Part shown: positions 53,636-61,569 of the stretch, one piece after another | How the letters are laid out: each line of letters opens with the position of its first letter | Numbering within the stretch: the first letter of the stretch is position 1 | From: CAYPTB01 sp964413535 | GTDB taxonomy: Bacteria > Planctomycetota > UBA1135 > GCA-002686595 | Direction of reading: 5' to 3' | DNA: 64,000 bases | Assembly: GCA_964413535.1 (NCBI GenBank) | Contig: CAYPTB010000051.1 | Coordinates: forward strand, 129,006 to 193,005 | Translations under genes and position numbers: made by a program | Notes under the pieces: model-generated | What the model was told of the DNA's origin: nothing | What the model saw: only the letters and a program-made list of their open reading frames with translations | Database searches by the model: none

Positions 53636-54376
53636 CTAGCTGCGCTTCAGCATCGTCGTGCTGGCCTGCGCGGTGGGCCACAGCACGATCTCGCCCACGT
53701 TCACGTGCGGCGGGCGCGTGAACGCGAAGACCGCCGCGTCGGCGACGTCCTCGGGCGTGAGCGGATCGAAGCCCGCGTAGAGCTTCGCGGCGCGCGCTTC
53801 GTCGCCCTCGAAGCGCACCAAGCTGAACTCGGTCTCGACCATCCCGGGGTCGACGGTGGTGAAGCGCACGCCGCTGCCGGCCGCGTCCAGGCGCAACGCC
53901 TCGTACAGCGCGCGCACGGCGTGCTTCGTGGCGCAGTAGACGTTGCCGCCGGGGTAGACCTGGCGGCCGGCGACGCTGCCGAGCAGGCACAGATCGCCCT
54001 TGCCGCGTTCGAGCATGCCGGGCAGCACGGCGCGGATCACGGCCAAGACGCCCTTCACGTTCGTGTCGATCATCGCGTCCCAGGCGTCGGGCGCGACCTC
54101 GTGCACCCGGCCCATGCCGCGCGCGAGCCCCGCGTTGGCGACGGCGATGTCGAAGGGGCGCGCGGACAGGGCGTCCGCGACGGAAGCCGCGTCGCGCACG
54201 TCGAGCTCGACGACCTCCGCGTCTCGGAGCTCTGCCGCGAGCGCCTCGAGCCGCTCGCGGCGGCGCGCGGCGAGCACGAGCCGGCAACCCTCTGCGCGCA
54301 GCCGCCGCGCCAACGCCATGCCGATCCCGGCCGAAGCGCCCGTCACGAGCGCGAGCTTGCCTCTGAGGTTCTGCAT
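53636..54376 (-). CDS. Short-chain dehydrogenase/reductase, YdfG-like
   Basis: A 246-residue classical SDR oxidoreductase. NAD(P)-binding TGASAGIG, the NAG motif in AVANAGLARG, catalytic Ser in LLGSVAGRQVYPGGN, and YCATK with Tyr and Lys. A basic pair after the first strand (AARRRERLEAL) favours NADP. The late segment LVRFEGDEARAAKLYAGFDPLTPEDVADA is characteristic of YdfG-type 3-hydroxy acid dehydrogenases, such as malonic semialdehyde reductase. The substrate is inferred only from that. Confidence 0.9.
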   Translation of the reverse strand: MQNLRGKLALVTGASAGIGMALARRLRAEGCRLVLAARRRERLEALAAELRDAEVVELDVRDAASVADALSARPFDIAVANAGLARGMGRVHEVAPDAWDAMIDTNVKGVLAVIRAVLPGMLERGKGDLCLLGSVAGRQVYPGGNVYCATKHAVRALYEALRLDAAGSGVRFTTVDPGMVETEFSLVRFEGDEARAAKLYAGFDPLTPEDVADAAVFAFTRPPHVNVGEIVLWPTAQASTTMLKRS

Positions 54377-54626
54377 GGGCGCAGCCTAGCGACCGATGGG
54401 ACGCGCGGCGACGCGCTGCGATACGCGGCGATGCGCGCCGATGCGCCGGCGTGGGCGCTTGTCCGGGTGCCGGTGACCCGACCGGCGCCGTGGTCGTCCG
54501 GGAGGGCGGTCCACCCTGGGTCTTGGTCGGGCATCCGAGGGGGGAGTAAGCTTCCGCTCCATCCTGCGCGCCCGCGCGCCAATCGGCCGCGCGAGCGCTC
54601 GCGCGGCTCGGAACGGAGAGAACGAC

Positions 54627-55037
54627 GTGGTTCGAATCGACGTCCACTACGAAGGCGACCTGCATTGTCGCGCCGTGCACGAGCCCTCCGCGACGGAGCT
54701 CGAGAGCGACGCACCGCGGGACAACCAGGGGCGCGGCGAGTCCTTCTCGCCCACGGACCTGCTCGCGACGTCGCTCGGGACGTGCATGCTCACCGTCATG
54801 GGGATCGTGGCGCGCAAGCACGACTGGAAGATCGAGGGAGCGAAGGCGACCGTCGTGAAGCACATGACGAGCGTGCCGGTCCGGCGCATCGCGAAGCTCG
54901 AGGTCGAGATCGCGATGCCGGCCGGGCTCGACGCGCGGGCGCGCGAGACACTCGAGCGCACCGCGCTCACCTGCCCGGTCTTCCAGAGCTTGAACCCGGA
55001 GATCGAGATCCCCGTGCGCTTCGCCTGGGATTCGTGA
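54627..55037 (+). CDS. OsmC family protein
   Basis: A 136-residue protein of the OsmC/Ohr family. The thiol residues are visible: one in SFSPTDLLATSLGTCMLTVMG and one in ERTALTCPVFQSL. OsmC and Ohr use such a pair to reduce organic hydroperoxides. The start is GTG at 54627, with GGAGAGAACGA upstream. Its stop overlaps the GTG of a FecCD-type permease gene (GTGA), an unusual operon partner. Confidence 0.92.
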   Translation: MVRIDVHYEGDLHCRAVHEPSATELESDAPRDNQGRGESFSPTDLLATSLGTCMLTVMGIVARKHDWKIEGAKATVVKHMTSVPVRRIAKLEVEIAMPAGLDARARETLERTALTCPVFQSLNPEIEIPVRFAWDS

Positions 55038-56116
55038 CGGCGCAGAGCTCGAGGGAGCGCCGCCGCGTGCCGGTGCGGATCGCGGCCGTCGTCTTGGCGC
55101 TCGCGCTCGTGGGACTCGCCGCGGCCGGCGTCGCGTCGGGCCCGGCCGGCTCGGTCGACGCCCGCGACGCGTGGCGCGGCTTCCTGGCCGTGCTCGGACT
55201 CGAGGAGCCGCTCGCCGGCCACGCGCAGACCATCGTGCGCCTGCGGCTGTACCGCACGCTGGTGGCCGTGGGCGTGGGAGCGGCGCTCTCGCTCTCCGGG
55301 GCGCTGTTGCAGGGACTCTTCCGCAATCCGCTCGCGTCGCCGTCCCTGATCGGCGTCTCGGCCGGCTCGGGGCTCGGCTCCGCCGTGGCGGTGCTGCTCG
55401 TGGGCGGTTACGGGCCGAGCGTCGGCGCGAGCGGCGCGTTCGCGCCCGTGCTCGTGTCGGCCTTCGCCTTCGTCGGCGCGTTGGCGGCCGCGCTGGTCGT
55501 GCTGCGCCTGGCCGCGCGGGGCGGACGCGTGTCCGTGCCGAGCCTGCTGCTCGCCGGCATCGCGTTGAACACCTGTCTCGCCGGCGCGCTCGCGGCGTTG
55601 CAGTCCTGGACGCTGCGCGACTACGAAGTGCACCGCGCGATCCTGGCCTGGACCTTCGGGACGCTCGAGGACCGCTTCGCGTACCACGTGGCCATGATCT
55701 CGGGCGGGCTGTTCCTCTCGGCGCTCGTCATTCCGTTCGTGGCGGTCGAGCTCGACCTGTTCGCGGGCGGCGAGGAGGACGCCGAGTCGCTCGGCGTGAA
55801 CACGCGGCGCGTGAAGCTCTTGGCCGTCTGCGCCGCGGCGCTCTCGGCCGGCTGCGCCGTCGCCGTCGCGGGACAGATCTCCTTCATCGGGCTCGTCGTG
55901 CCGCACCTCTTGCGGATCGTGACGGGGCCCTCGCACAAGACGCTCCTGCCGCTCGCGTTGCTCGGAGGCGGCGTCTTCCTGCTCGGCGCCGACGTGGCGC
56001 AGCGCGCGCTCTTTCCCGGCGCCTCCATGCAACCGGGCATCCTCATGTCGCTCGTCGGCGGTCCGTTCTTCCTGTACCTCGTGTGGCGCGAGCGGCGCAC
56101 CCTGGAGGCCTGGTGA
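55034..56116 (+). CDS. FecCD/BtuC-family ABC transporter permease
   Basis: A 360-residue permease with about ten membrane segments. Family blocks: RLYRTLVAVGVGAALSLSGALLQGLFRNPLASPSLIGVSAGSGLG, WTFGTLED, the coupling-helix region ESLGVNTRRVK, and GQISFIGLVVPHLLRIVTG near the end. Such permeases import iron-siderophore, haem or cobalamin. The frame is open far upstream; the GTG at 55034 overlaps the OsmC stop and gives the family's normal length. No binding-protein or TonB-receptor gene is nearby, so substrate is open. Confidence 0.93.
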   Translation: MTAQSSRERRRVPVRIAAVVLALALVGLAAAGVASGPAGSVDARDAWRGFLAVLGLEEPLAGHAQTIVRLRLYRTLVAVGVGAALSLSGALLQGLFRNPLASPSLIGVSAGSGLGSAVAVLLVGGYGPSVGASGAFAPVLVSAFAFVGALAAALVVLRLAARGGRVSVPSLLLAGIALNTCLAGALAALQSWTLRDYEVHRAILAWTFGTLEDRFAYHVAMISGGLFLSALVIPFVAVELDLFAGGEEDAESLGVNTRRVKLLAVCAAALSAGCAVAVAGQISFIGLVVPHLLRIVTGPSHKTLLPLALLGGGVFLLGADVAQRALFPGASMQPGILMSLVGGPFFLYLVWRERRTLEAW

Positions 56117-56916
56117 CGTCCATCGAAGGACGCGGCCTGCGCCACCGCTACCCGTCGGGCGTGCTCGCGCTCGACGGCGTCGATCTCTCGCTCGCGGGCG
56201 GCGAGCTCGTGTGCGTGATCGGTCCCAACGGATCGGGCAAATCGACCCTGCTGCGCATCCTCGCCGGGCTGCTCGCGCCGGCCGAGGGCAGCGTGCGCGT
56301 GGACGGGCGCGACGTCGCGGCATGGACGAAGAAGGAGCGCGCGGCGCGCATCGCCGTCGTCCCGCAGTCCCTGTCCGCACTGCCGGAGATCCGCGTGCGT
56401 TCGTTCGTGATGGGCGGGCGCTACGGGCACATGGGCTTCTTCGGGCGGCACACGCTCGAGGACCTGCGCTGCGTGGAGCAAGCCCTCGCCGACGCGGACG
56501 TAGAGGACCTCGCCGAGCGTCTCTTCGCGGAGCTCTCGGGCGGCCAGCGCCAGCGCGCGCTGCTCGCCCGCGCCCTCGCGCAGACCTCGCCCCTGTGGCT
56601 CGTCGACGAGCCCACGACCTCGCTCGACCTCGAGCACCAGGTGCGGACGTTCGAGCTCATCGCGCGTCTGTGCGGCGACGGCAAGAGCGCGCTCGTCGTC
56701 ACGCACGACCTCAACCTCGCGAGCCAGTTCGCGACCCGCATCGCGCTCTTCGACGGCGGCAGCATCGCCGCGCAGGGGAGCGCGGTGGAGGTCCTGCGCC
56801 AGGAGGTGCTCGAGCCCGTCTACGGCCCGCACCTCGCCTACGGCAACCTGCCGTCGCCGCACGGCGCGGGCGCGCGCCCGTTCGTCGTCCCATGGTTGCG
56901 CCGGGGCGAGCTATAG
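56113..56916 (+). CDS. ABC transporter ATPase for iron/cobalamin-type import
   Basis: A 267-residue ATPase, partner of the upstream permease. Walker A GPNGSGKSTLLRIL, Q-loop VPQSLSALPE, signature LSGGQRQRALLARALAQ, Walker B LWLVDEPTTSLD and H-loop VVTHDLNLA. It belongs to the FecE/BtuD/HmuV group. The GTG start overlaps the permease stop (GTGA). The last segment (VLEPVYGPHLAYGNLPSPHG) is the family's usual C-terminus. Confidence 0.94.
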   Translation: MTSIEGRGLRHRYPSGVLALDGVDLSLAGGELVCVIGPNGSGKSTLLRILAGLLAPAEGSVRVDGRDVAAWTKKERAARIAVVPQSLSALPEIRVRSFVMGGRYGHMGFFGRHTLEDLRCVEQALADADVEDLAERLFAELSGGQRQRALLARALAQTSPLWLVDEPTTSLDLEHQVRTFELIARLCGDGKSALVVTHDLNLASQFATRIALFDGGSIAAQGSAVEVLRQEVLEPVYGPHLAYGNLPSPHGAGARPFVVPWLRRGEL

Positions 56917-56995
56917 GGCGCGCGACGCGGGCGTCCTCCTCGGCTACCATCCGCCCCCGCGTCCGTCGCTCCGCGAACCCGCGCGGCTCGAAACG

Positions 56996-57652
56996 ATGTC
57001 CGCCACCTCCACGCTCGTCACCGAGGAGCACTTCGCCTACCTGGCGGCGCGCACGGCGCCCGAGGATCCCTTCCTGGGCGAGCTCAAGCGCGCGGCGCGC
57101 GCGGAGAAGATCCCCGCCATCTGGATCTCGCCCGAGCAAGCGAGCTTCATGCAGATCCTGCTCAAGGCCTCGGGCGCGCGCGAGGTGGTCGAGGTCGGCA
57201 CGCTCGCCGGATACTCCGCCATCGCGCTGGCGCGCGCGCTGCCCGAGGGCGGGCGCGTGACGACGATCGAGATCTCCGAGCACCACGCGGCGTTCGCCGA
57301 GCGCTGGATCGCGCGCTCCGACGCGGCGCGGAAGATCGAGGTCGTGCGCGGCGCCGGCGCGGACGTGCTGCCCGGTATCGCCGATCGCTCCGCCGACGCG
57401 ATGTTCCTCGACGCCGACAAGTCGGGCTACGGTGGCTACCTCGACCACGCCCTGCGCATCGTGCGCCCCGGCGGGCTCGTGCTCGTGGACAACGCCTTCG
57501 CCTTCGGTCATCTCCTCGACGCGGGCGAGGTCGAGGAAAGCGTGCGCGCGGTGCGCGCGTTCAACGACCGCATGGCCGGGACGCGCGGGTTGCACGGCAT
57601 CATCGTTCCGATCGGCGACGGCCTGTGGGTGGGCGTGGTGGAGCGGAGCTGA
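56996..57652 (+). CDS. O-methyltransferase, caffeoyl-CoA type
   Basis: A 218-residue class I SAM methyltransferase of the COMT-like family 3. VVEVGTLAGYSAIALARALP (motif I), ADAMFLDADKSGYGGYLDHAL with metal-binding Asp residues, and LRIVRPGGLVLVDNAFAFG are the family features. Its length fits. ATG at 56996 lies 79 bases after the ABC ATPase gene. A PfkB-type kinase gene follows two bases after its stop. The physiological substrate is unknown. Confidence 0.9.
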   Translation: MSATSTLVTEEHFAYLAARTAPEDPFLGELKRAARAEKIPAIWISPEQASFMQILLKASGAREVVEVGTLAGYSAIALARALPEGGRVTTIEISEHHAAFAERWIARSDAARKIEVVRGAGADVLPGIADRSADAMFLDADKSGYGGYLDHALRIVRPGGLVLVDNAFAFGHLLDAGEVEESVRAVRAFNDRMAGTRGLHGIIVPIGDGLWVGVVERS

Positions 57653-57654
57653 GC

Positions 57655-58578
57655 GTGGCGAGCCGGCTGTGCGTGATGGGCGCGATCCACCTGGACATCG
57701 TCGTCTCGACGCCGCGCTTCCCGCGCGCGGGCGAGCGCGTCGTCGCCGAGGCCTTCGCCTCGAGCGCGGGCGGCCGGGGCGCCCGGCTGGCCGTGGCGGC
57801 CGCGCGCCTAGGCGCCGACGTGGACCTCGTCGGCTGCCTGGGCGAGGACGCCTTCGGCGCGGACCTGCGCAGTCGTTTCGTCGCCGAGGGCGTGGACGTG
57901 CGGCACGTCTCGACGCGCGCGGGGGGGCAGACGGGCCTGGGTTTGATCGGCGCCTTGCCCGGCGGGGAGGTCGGGGCGCTCGTCGTGCCCGGCGTGGACT
58001 CCGACTTCGGCGTGCAAGACGTCGAACGGGCGCGAGACACGATCGAGACGGCGTCCTTGCTCGCGCTGCAGCTCGAGCTCCCGCTGCCCGCCGTGCTGCG
58101 CGCCGCACGGATCGCGCGCGAGAAGGCCGTGCCGATCCTGCTCGACGCTTCGCCTCCGACGGAGCTCCCGCACGAGCTCCTCGATCTCGTCGACACGCTC
58201 GTCGTGGCCAAGAGCGATGCCCTGCGCCTGCTCCGCGAAGAAGGGGAGATCGGCGCGACCGGAATGGCCCGGCGCCTGGGCGCGCTCGGACCGAAGCGCG
58301 TGGTCGTGGCGAACCGCGGCCGCTCCGCCGTGTTGTTCGACGGCGAGCAGGTCTTCGAGTGCGCGGGCTTCGGGGTCGAGCCGATCGACGGCACGGGAGC
58401 GCGCGACGCGTTCACCGGCGCGCTCGCGGTCGCCCTGCTCGCCGGCGTGCGACCCGAGGAGGCGCTGAAGAGCGCCTGCGCCGCCGGCGCGCTCGCCTCC
58501 ATGCGGCGCGGCGCCCTCCCGTCCCTGCCGACGCGCGACCAGCTCGTGGCCTTCCTCGCCCGCCCGACGCGCGCGTGA
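57655..58578 (+). CDS. PfkB/ribokinase-family sugar kinase
   Basis: A 307-residue kinase. The N-terminal part shows AGGRGARLAVAAARLGADVDLVG, the family's GGKGANxAxAxARLG block with Lys to Arg and Asn to Arg changes. The C-terminal signature is DGTGARDAF where most members have GAGD: the catalytic Asp251 is kept but the last Gly before it is Arg250, in the anion-hole turn. Start is GTG at 57655, two bases after the O-methyltransferase stop. Either an altered active site or a weak enzyme is possible. No substrate can be given. Confidence 0.88.
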   Translation: MASRLCVMGAIHLDIVVSTPRFPRAGERVVAEAFASSAGGRGARLAVAAARLGADVDLVGCLGEDAFGADLRSRFVAEGVDVRHVSTRAGGQTGLGLIGALPGGEVGALVVPGVDSDFGVQDVERARDTIETASLLALQLELPLPAVLRAARIAREKAVPILLDASPPTELPHELLDLVDTLVVAKSDALRLLREEGEIGATGMARRLGALGPKRVVVANRGRSAVLFDGEQVFECAGFGVEPIDGTGARDAFTGALAVALLAGVRPEEALKSACAAGALASMRRGALPSLPTRDQLVAFLARPTRA

Positions 58579-58602
58579 GGCCGCACCGCGCGCAGAACCG
58601 CG

Positions 58603-59073
58603 TCAGTCGCCGAAGTGGGCGAGCGTCTTTGGGGCGAAGAGGCCCTCGATGCGCATGCGGCCGGGGCGCGGGTCGCCGCTGAGCCAGGCCACGCCGCCCT
58701 TGCGGAAGGGGAGCGAGCCGGAGCGCGAGCCGAGCGCGAGCCACACGACTAGCTCGCCCATCCAGGGCTCGTGGCCGACGAGCGCGGCGCTCGTTCCCCC
58801 GATGCGCGCGAGGAGTTCCTCGGACGGCGGCGCGGCGAGCTCGGGGCACAGGACGAGTTCGCCGTCGAGCAGGGGCTCGAGCAGCTCGGCGGTCTGCGCG
58901 GCGCGCACGAGCGGGCTCGCGAGCACGCGGTCGAGGCGCACGCCCAGACGGTCGAGCCCGCGCACCTCGTCGCGAAAGCGTTGGATGCCGCGCGGGGTGA
59001 GTTCGCGGGCCGCGTCGGAGGCGGCCTCGGCGTGCGACACCGCCTCCGCGTGTCGGATCAGGTACAGGTCCAT
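58603..59073 (-). CDS. sixA: Phosphohistidine phosphatase SixA family
   Basis: A 156-residue histidine phosphatase. The catalytic motif is LYLIRHAEA (RHAE), and VGHEPWMGELV carries the second His. RVLASPLVRAAQTAELL is the family's SPxxRAxQTA block. Length matches SixA (about 160). It converges on the PfkB-type gene, and points away from ppk1 and ppx. SixA in E. coli removes phosphate from PTS-type phosphocarrier histidines. Confidence 0.92.
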   Translation of the reverse strand: MDLYLIRHAEAVSHAEAASDAARELTPRGIQRFRDEVRGLDRLGVRLDRVLASPLVRAAQTAELLEPLLDGELVLCPELAAPPSEELLARIGGTSAALVGHEPWMGELVVWLALGSRSGSLPFRKGGVAWLSGDPRPGRMRIEGLFAPKTLAHFGD

Positions 59074-59265
59074 CCGGTGCTCCTCACACGGACGACATAC
59101 CGCGCCCTCCCCGCGCCGTCGAGCGGCAGTCGCTCAATCAAGGGACGATCAAGGGCCGATGAGTCCTGGGGAGGACCCCCGCGACCCCGCCGGCGGCCCG
59201 AAGCGATCCCGTAGGATGGAGCTTCGGATCACGCTCCGGCCCGCTCGCGGCCGCAGGATCCCGTC

Positions 59266-61569
59266 ATGAAGCTCCCGGCCGAGAACCTCACCGATCCGAG
59301 TCTGTACCTCGATCGCGAGCTCTCGCTCCTCGAGTTCAACGCCCGCGTGCTCGCGCAGGTGCGCGATCCCGAGGTGCCGCTGCTCGAGCGGCTGCGCTTC
59401 CTCTCGATCTGCAGCACGAACCTCGACGAGTTCTTCGAGATCCGCGTGTCGGGGCTCAAGGAGCAGCTCGCGCTCGGCACGGCCGACGAGGAGGCGATCG
59501 AGGATCTCCTGGGCCAGATCAGCGTGCGCGCGCACGACATCGTCGCGGCGCAGTACCGGACGCTGTCGGACGAGCTCCTGCCGGCGCTCGCGAAGCAGGG
59601 CATCAGCGTGCTCGCGCGCGACGAGTGGACGAAGCCGCAGCGGCGCTGGGTGAAGGCCTACTTCCGGACGCACGTGCTGCCGGTGCTGACGCCCATGGGC
59701 CTGGATCCGGCGCACCCGTTTCCGAAGATCCAGAACAAGGGGCTGAACTTCGTCCTGTCGCTCGCGGGCCGCGACGCGTTCGGCCGCACGAGCGGCATGG
59801 CGATCGTGCAGGTCCCGCGCTCGCTCCCGCGCGTGATCCAGATCCCGCAGGAGGTCGCGGGAGCTCCGCTGTGCTTCGTGATGCTCTCGTCCGTCATCCA
59901 CTCGCGGATGAAGGACGTGTTCTCGGGGATGAAGGTGCTGGGCTGCTTCCAGTTCCGCGTCACGCGCAACAGCGAGCTGTGGGTCGACGAGGAGGAGGTC
60001 GACGACCTGTTGCGCGCGCTGCAGGGCGAGCTCCCCGAGCGACGCTTCGGCGACGCGGTGCGTCTCGAGGTGTCGAGCCGTTGCCCGGAGGAGATCATCG
60101 CTTTCCTGCTCGAGCACTTCGCGCTCTCGCGCGGGGACCTCTACCAGGTGTCGGGGCCGGTCAACCTGCACCGCATCGCGGCCATCTATCAGGAGGTCAA
60201 GCGCGCGGATCTCAAGTACCCGGCGTTCGTGCCGTCGCTGTCCCCGAAGCTCGGCTTCGGGAAGGACCTGTTCGACGTCCTGTCGCGCGAGGACGTCGTC
60301 CTGCACCATCCGTACGAGTCGTTCTCGCCGGTGCTCGAGCTCCTGCGCCAGGCGGCCGCGGATCCGAAGGTGCTCGCGATCAAGCAGACGCTCTACCGCA
60401 CGGGCAGCGATTCGCCGGTGGTCGACGCGCTGATCAACGCGTCGCGCGCGGGCAAGGAGGTGACGGTCGTCATCGAGCTGCGCGCGCGCTTCGACGAGGC
60501 GCAGAACATCGACCTCGCCACGCGCCTGCAGACGGCCGGCGTGCACGTCGCCTACGGGGTCGTCGGCTTCAAGACGCACGCGAAGCTGCTCATGATCGTG
60601 CGCCGCGAGGGCGAGCGGCTCGTGCGCTACATGCACCTCGGGACGGGCAACTACCACGCGGGCACGGCGCGCGCGTACACCGACCTCGGGTTCCTGACGA
60701 GCCGCGCGGACATCGGTGAGGACGTGCACGACCTGTTCCTCCAGCTCACGGGCATGGGGCGAGCCATCGCGCTAACGAAGCTCCTGCAGGCGCCGTTCAC
60801 GCTCCACGCGGGCTTGCTCGAACTGATCGAGGCGGAGACGCGCGAAGCGCAGGCGAAGCGACCCGCGCGCATCGCGGCGCGCATGAACGCGCTCACGGAG
60901 AAGCAGATCATCCAGGCGCTGTACCGCGCTTCGCAGGCCGGCGTGGTGATCGATCTCGTCGTGCGCGGCGCGTGCTGCTTGCGCCCGGGCGTCCCGGGGG
61001 TCTCCGAGAACATCCGGGTGCGCTCGATCGTCGGGCGCTTCCTCGAGCACTCGCGCACCTACCACTTCCACGCGGCCGGGCGCGAGCTCCTGTTCTGCTC
61101 GAGCGCCGACTGGATGGAGCGCAACTTCTTCCGGCGCGTCGAGGCGAGCTTCCCGATCGAGGACCCGGCTTTGAAGGCGCGCATTCGGACCGAGTGCCTG
61201 GACCTGTACCTCGAGGACGACACCCAGGCCTGGGAGCTCGAGGCGAGCGGGCGCTATCGGCGCGTCACGAGCCGCTCGAGCCCGAAGACGGTCGCGCAGG
61301 AGACCCTGCTCGCGCGTCTGGCGGAGCTACCCCACGGTCAGGCGCCAGCCCGTCCGGTCGAGCAGAAGGCACTCTTCGTCGAGGTCGGCCCGGGTGAGCG
61401 GGTGCCGATCGAGCCAATCGTCGGGAAAGGCGAGCTCGAGCGCGTTCTGCCCACCTTCCCCGGACGCCTGGGAGCGGACGGTCAGAGTGAACGCCGGCAG
61501 GGCCTCGCGGGCTCGACTCCGGTTGAGTCGAACGGCGATCCGCAAGAGGACGACGAGGCGCTTTCCTAG
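59266..61569 (+). CDS. ppk1: Polyphosphate kinase 1 with C-terminal extension
   Basis: A 767-residue enzyme that makes polyphosphate from ATP. The N-terminus (LYLDRELSLLEFNARVLAQ) is standard. The first phospholipase D-like motif VGFKTHAKLLMIVRR carries the catalytic His, with GTGNYHAGTARAYTDLG next to it; the second is RFLEHSRTYHF. The core seems to end near residue 690 (VTSRSSPKTVAQETLLARL). The final 80 codons have no family similarity that I know and run antisense to the end of ppx. Start ATG at 59266 begins 192 bases from the divergent sixA gene. Confidence 0.95.
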   Translation: MKLPAENLTDPSLYLDRELSLLEFNARVLAQVRDPEVPLLERLRFLSICSTNLDEFFEIRVSGLKEQLALGTADEEAIEDLLGQISVRAHDIVAAQYRTLSDELLPALAKQGISVLARDEWTKPQRRWVKAYFRTHVLPVLTPMGLDPAHPFPKIQNKGLNFVLSLAGRDAFGRTSGMAIVQVPRSLPRVIQIPQEVAGAPLCFVMLSSVIHSRMKDVFSGMKVLGCFQFRVTRNSELWVDEEEVDDLLRALQGELPERRFGDAVRLEVSSRCPEEIIAFLLEHFALSRGDLYQVSGPVNLHRIAAIYQEVKRADLKYPAFVPSLSPKLGFGKDLFDVLSREDVVLHHPYESFSPVLELLRQAAADPKVLAIKQTLYRTGSDSPVVDALINASRAGKEVTVVIELRARFDEAQNIDLATRLQTAGVHVAYGVVGFKTHAKLLMIVRREGERLVRYMHLGTGNYHAGTARAYTDLGFLTSRADIGEDVHDLFLQLTGMGRAIALTKLLQAPFTLHAGLLELIEAETREAQAKRPARIAARMNALTEKQIIQALYRASQAGVVIDLVVRGACCLRPGVPGVSENIRVRSIVGRFLEHSRTYHFHAAGRELLFCSSADWMERNFFRRVEASFPIEDPALKARIRTECLDLYLEDDTQAWELEASGRYRRVTSRSSPKTVAQETLLARLAELPHGQAPARPVEQKALFVEVGPGERVPIEPIVGKGELERVLPTFPGRLGADGQSERRQGLAGSTPVESNGDPQEDDEALS

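Noticed and set aside
54628..54645. GGTTCGAATCGA, resembling a tRNA T-arm.
   Set aside because: It is the beginning of the osmC coding sequence, and no acceptor or anticodon stem can be built around it.
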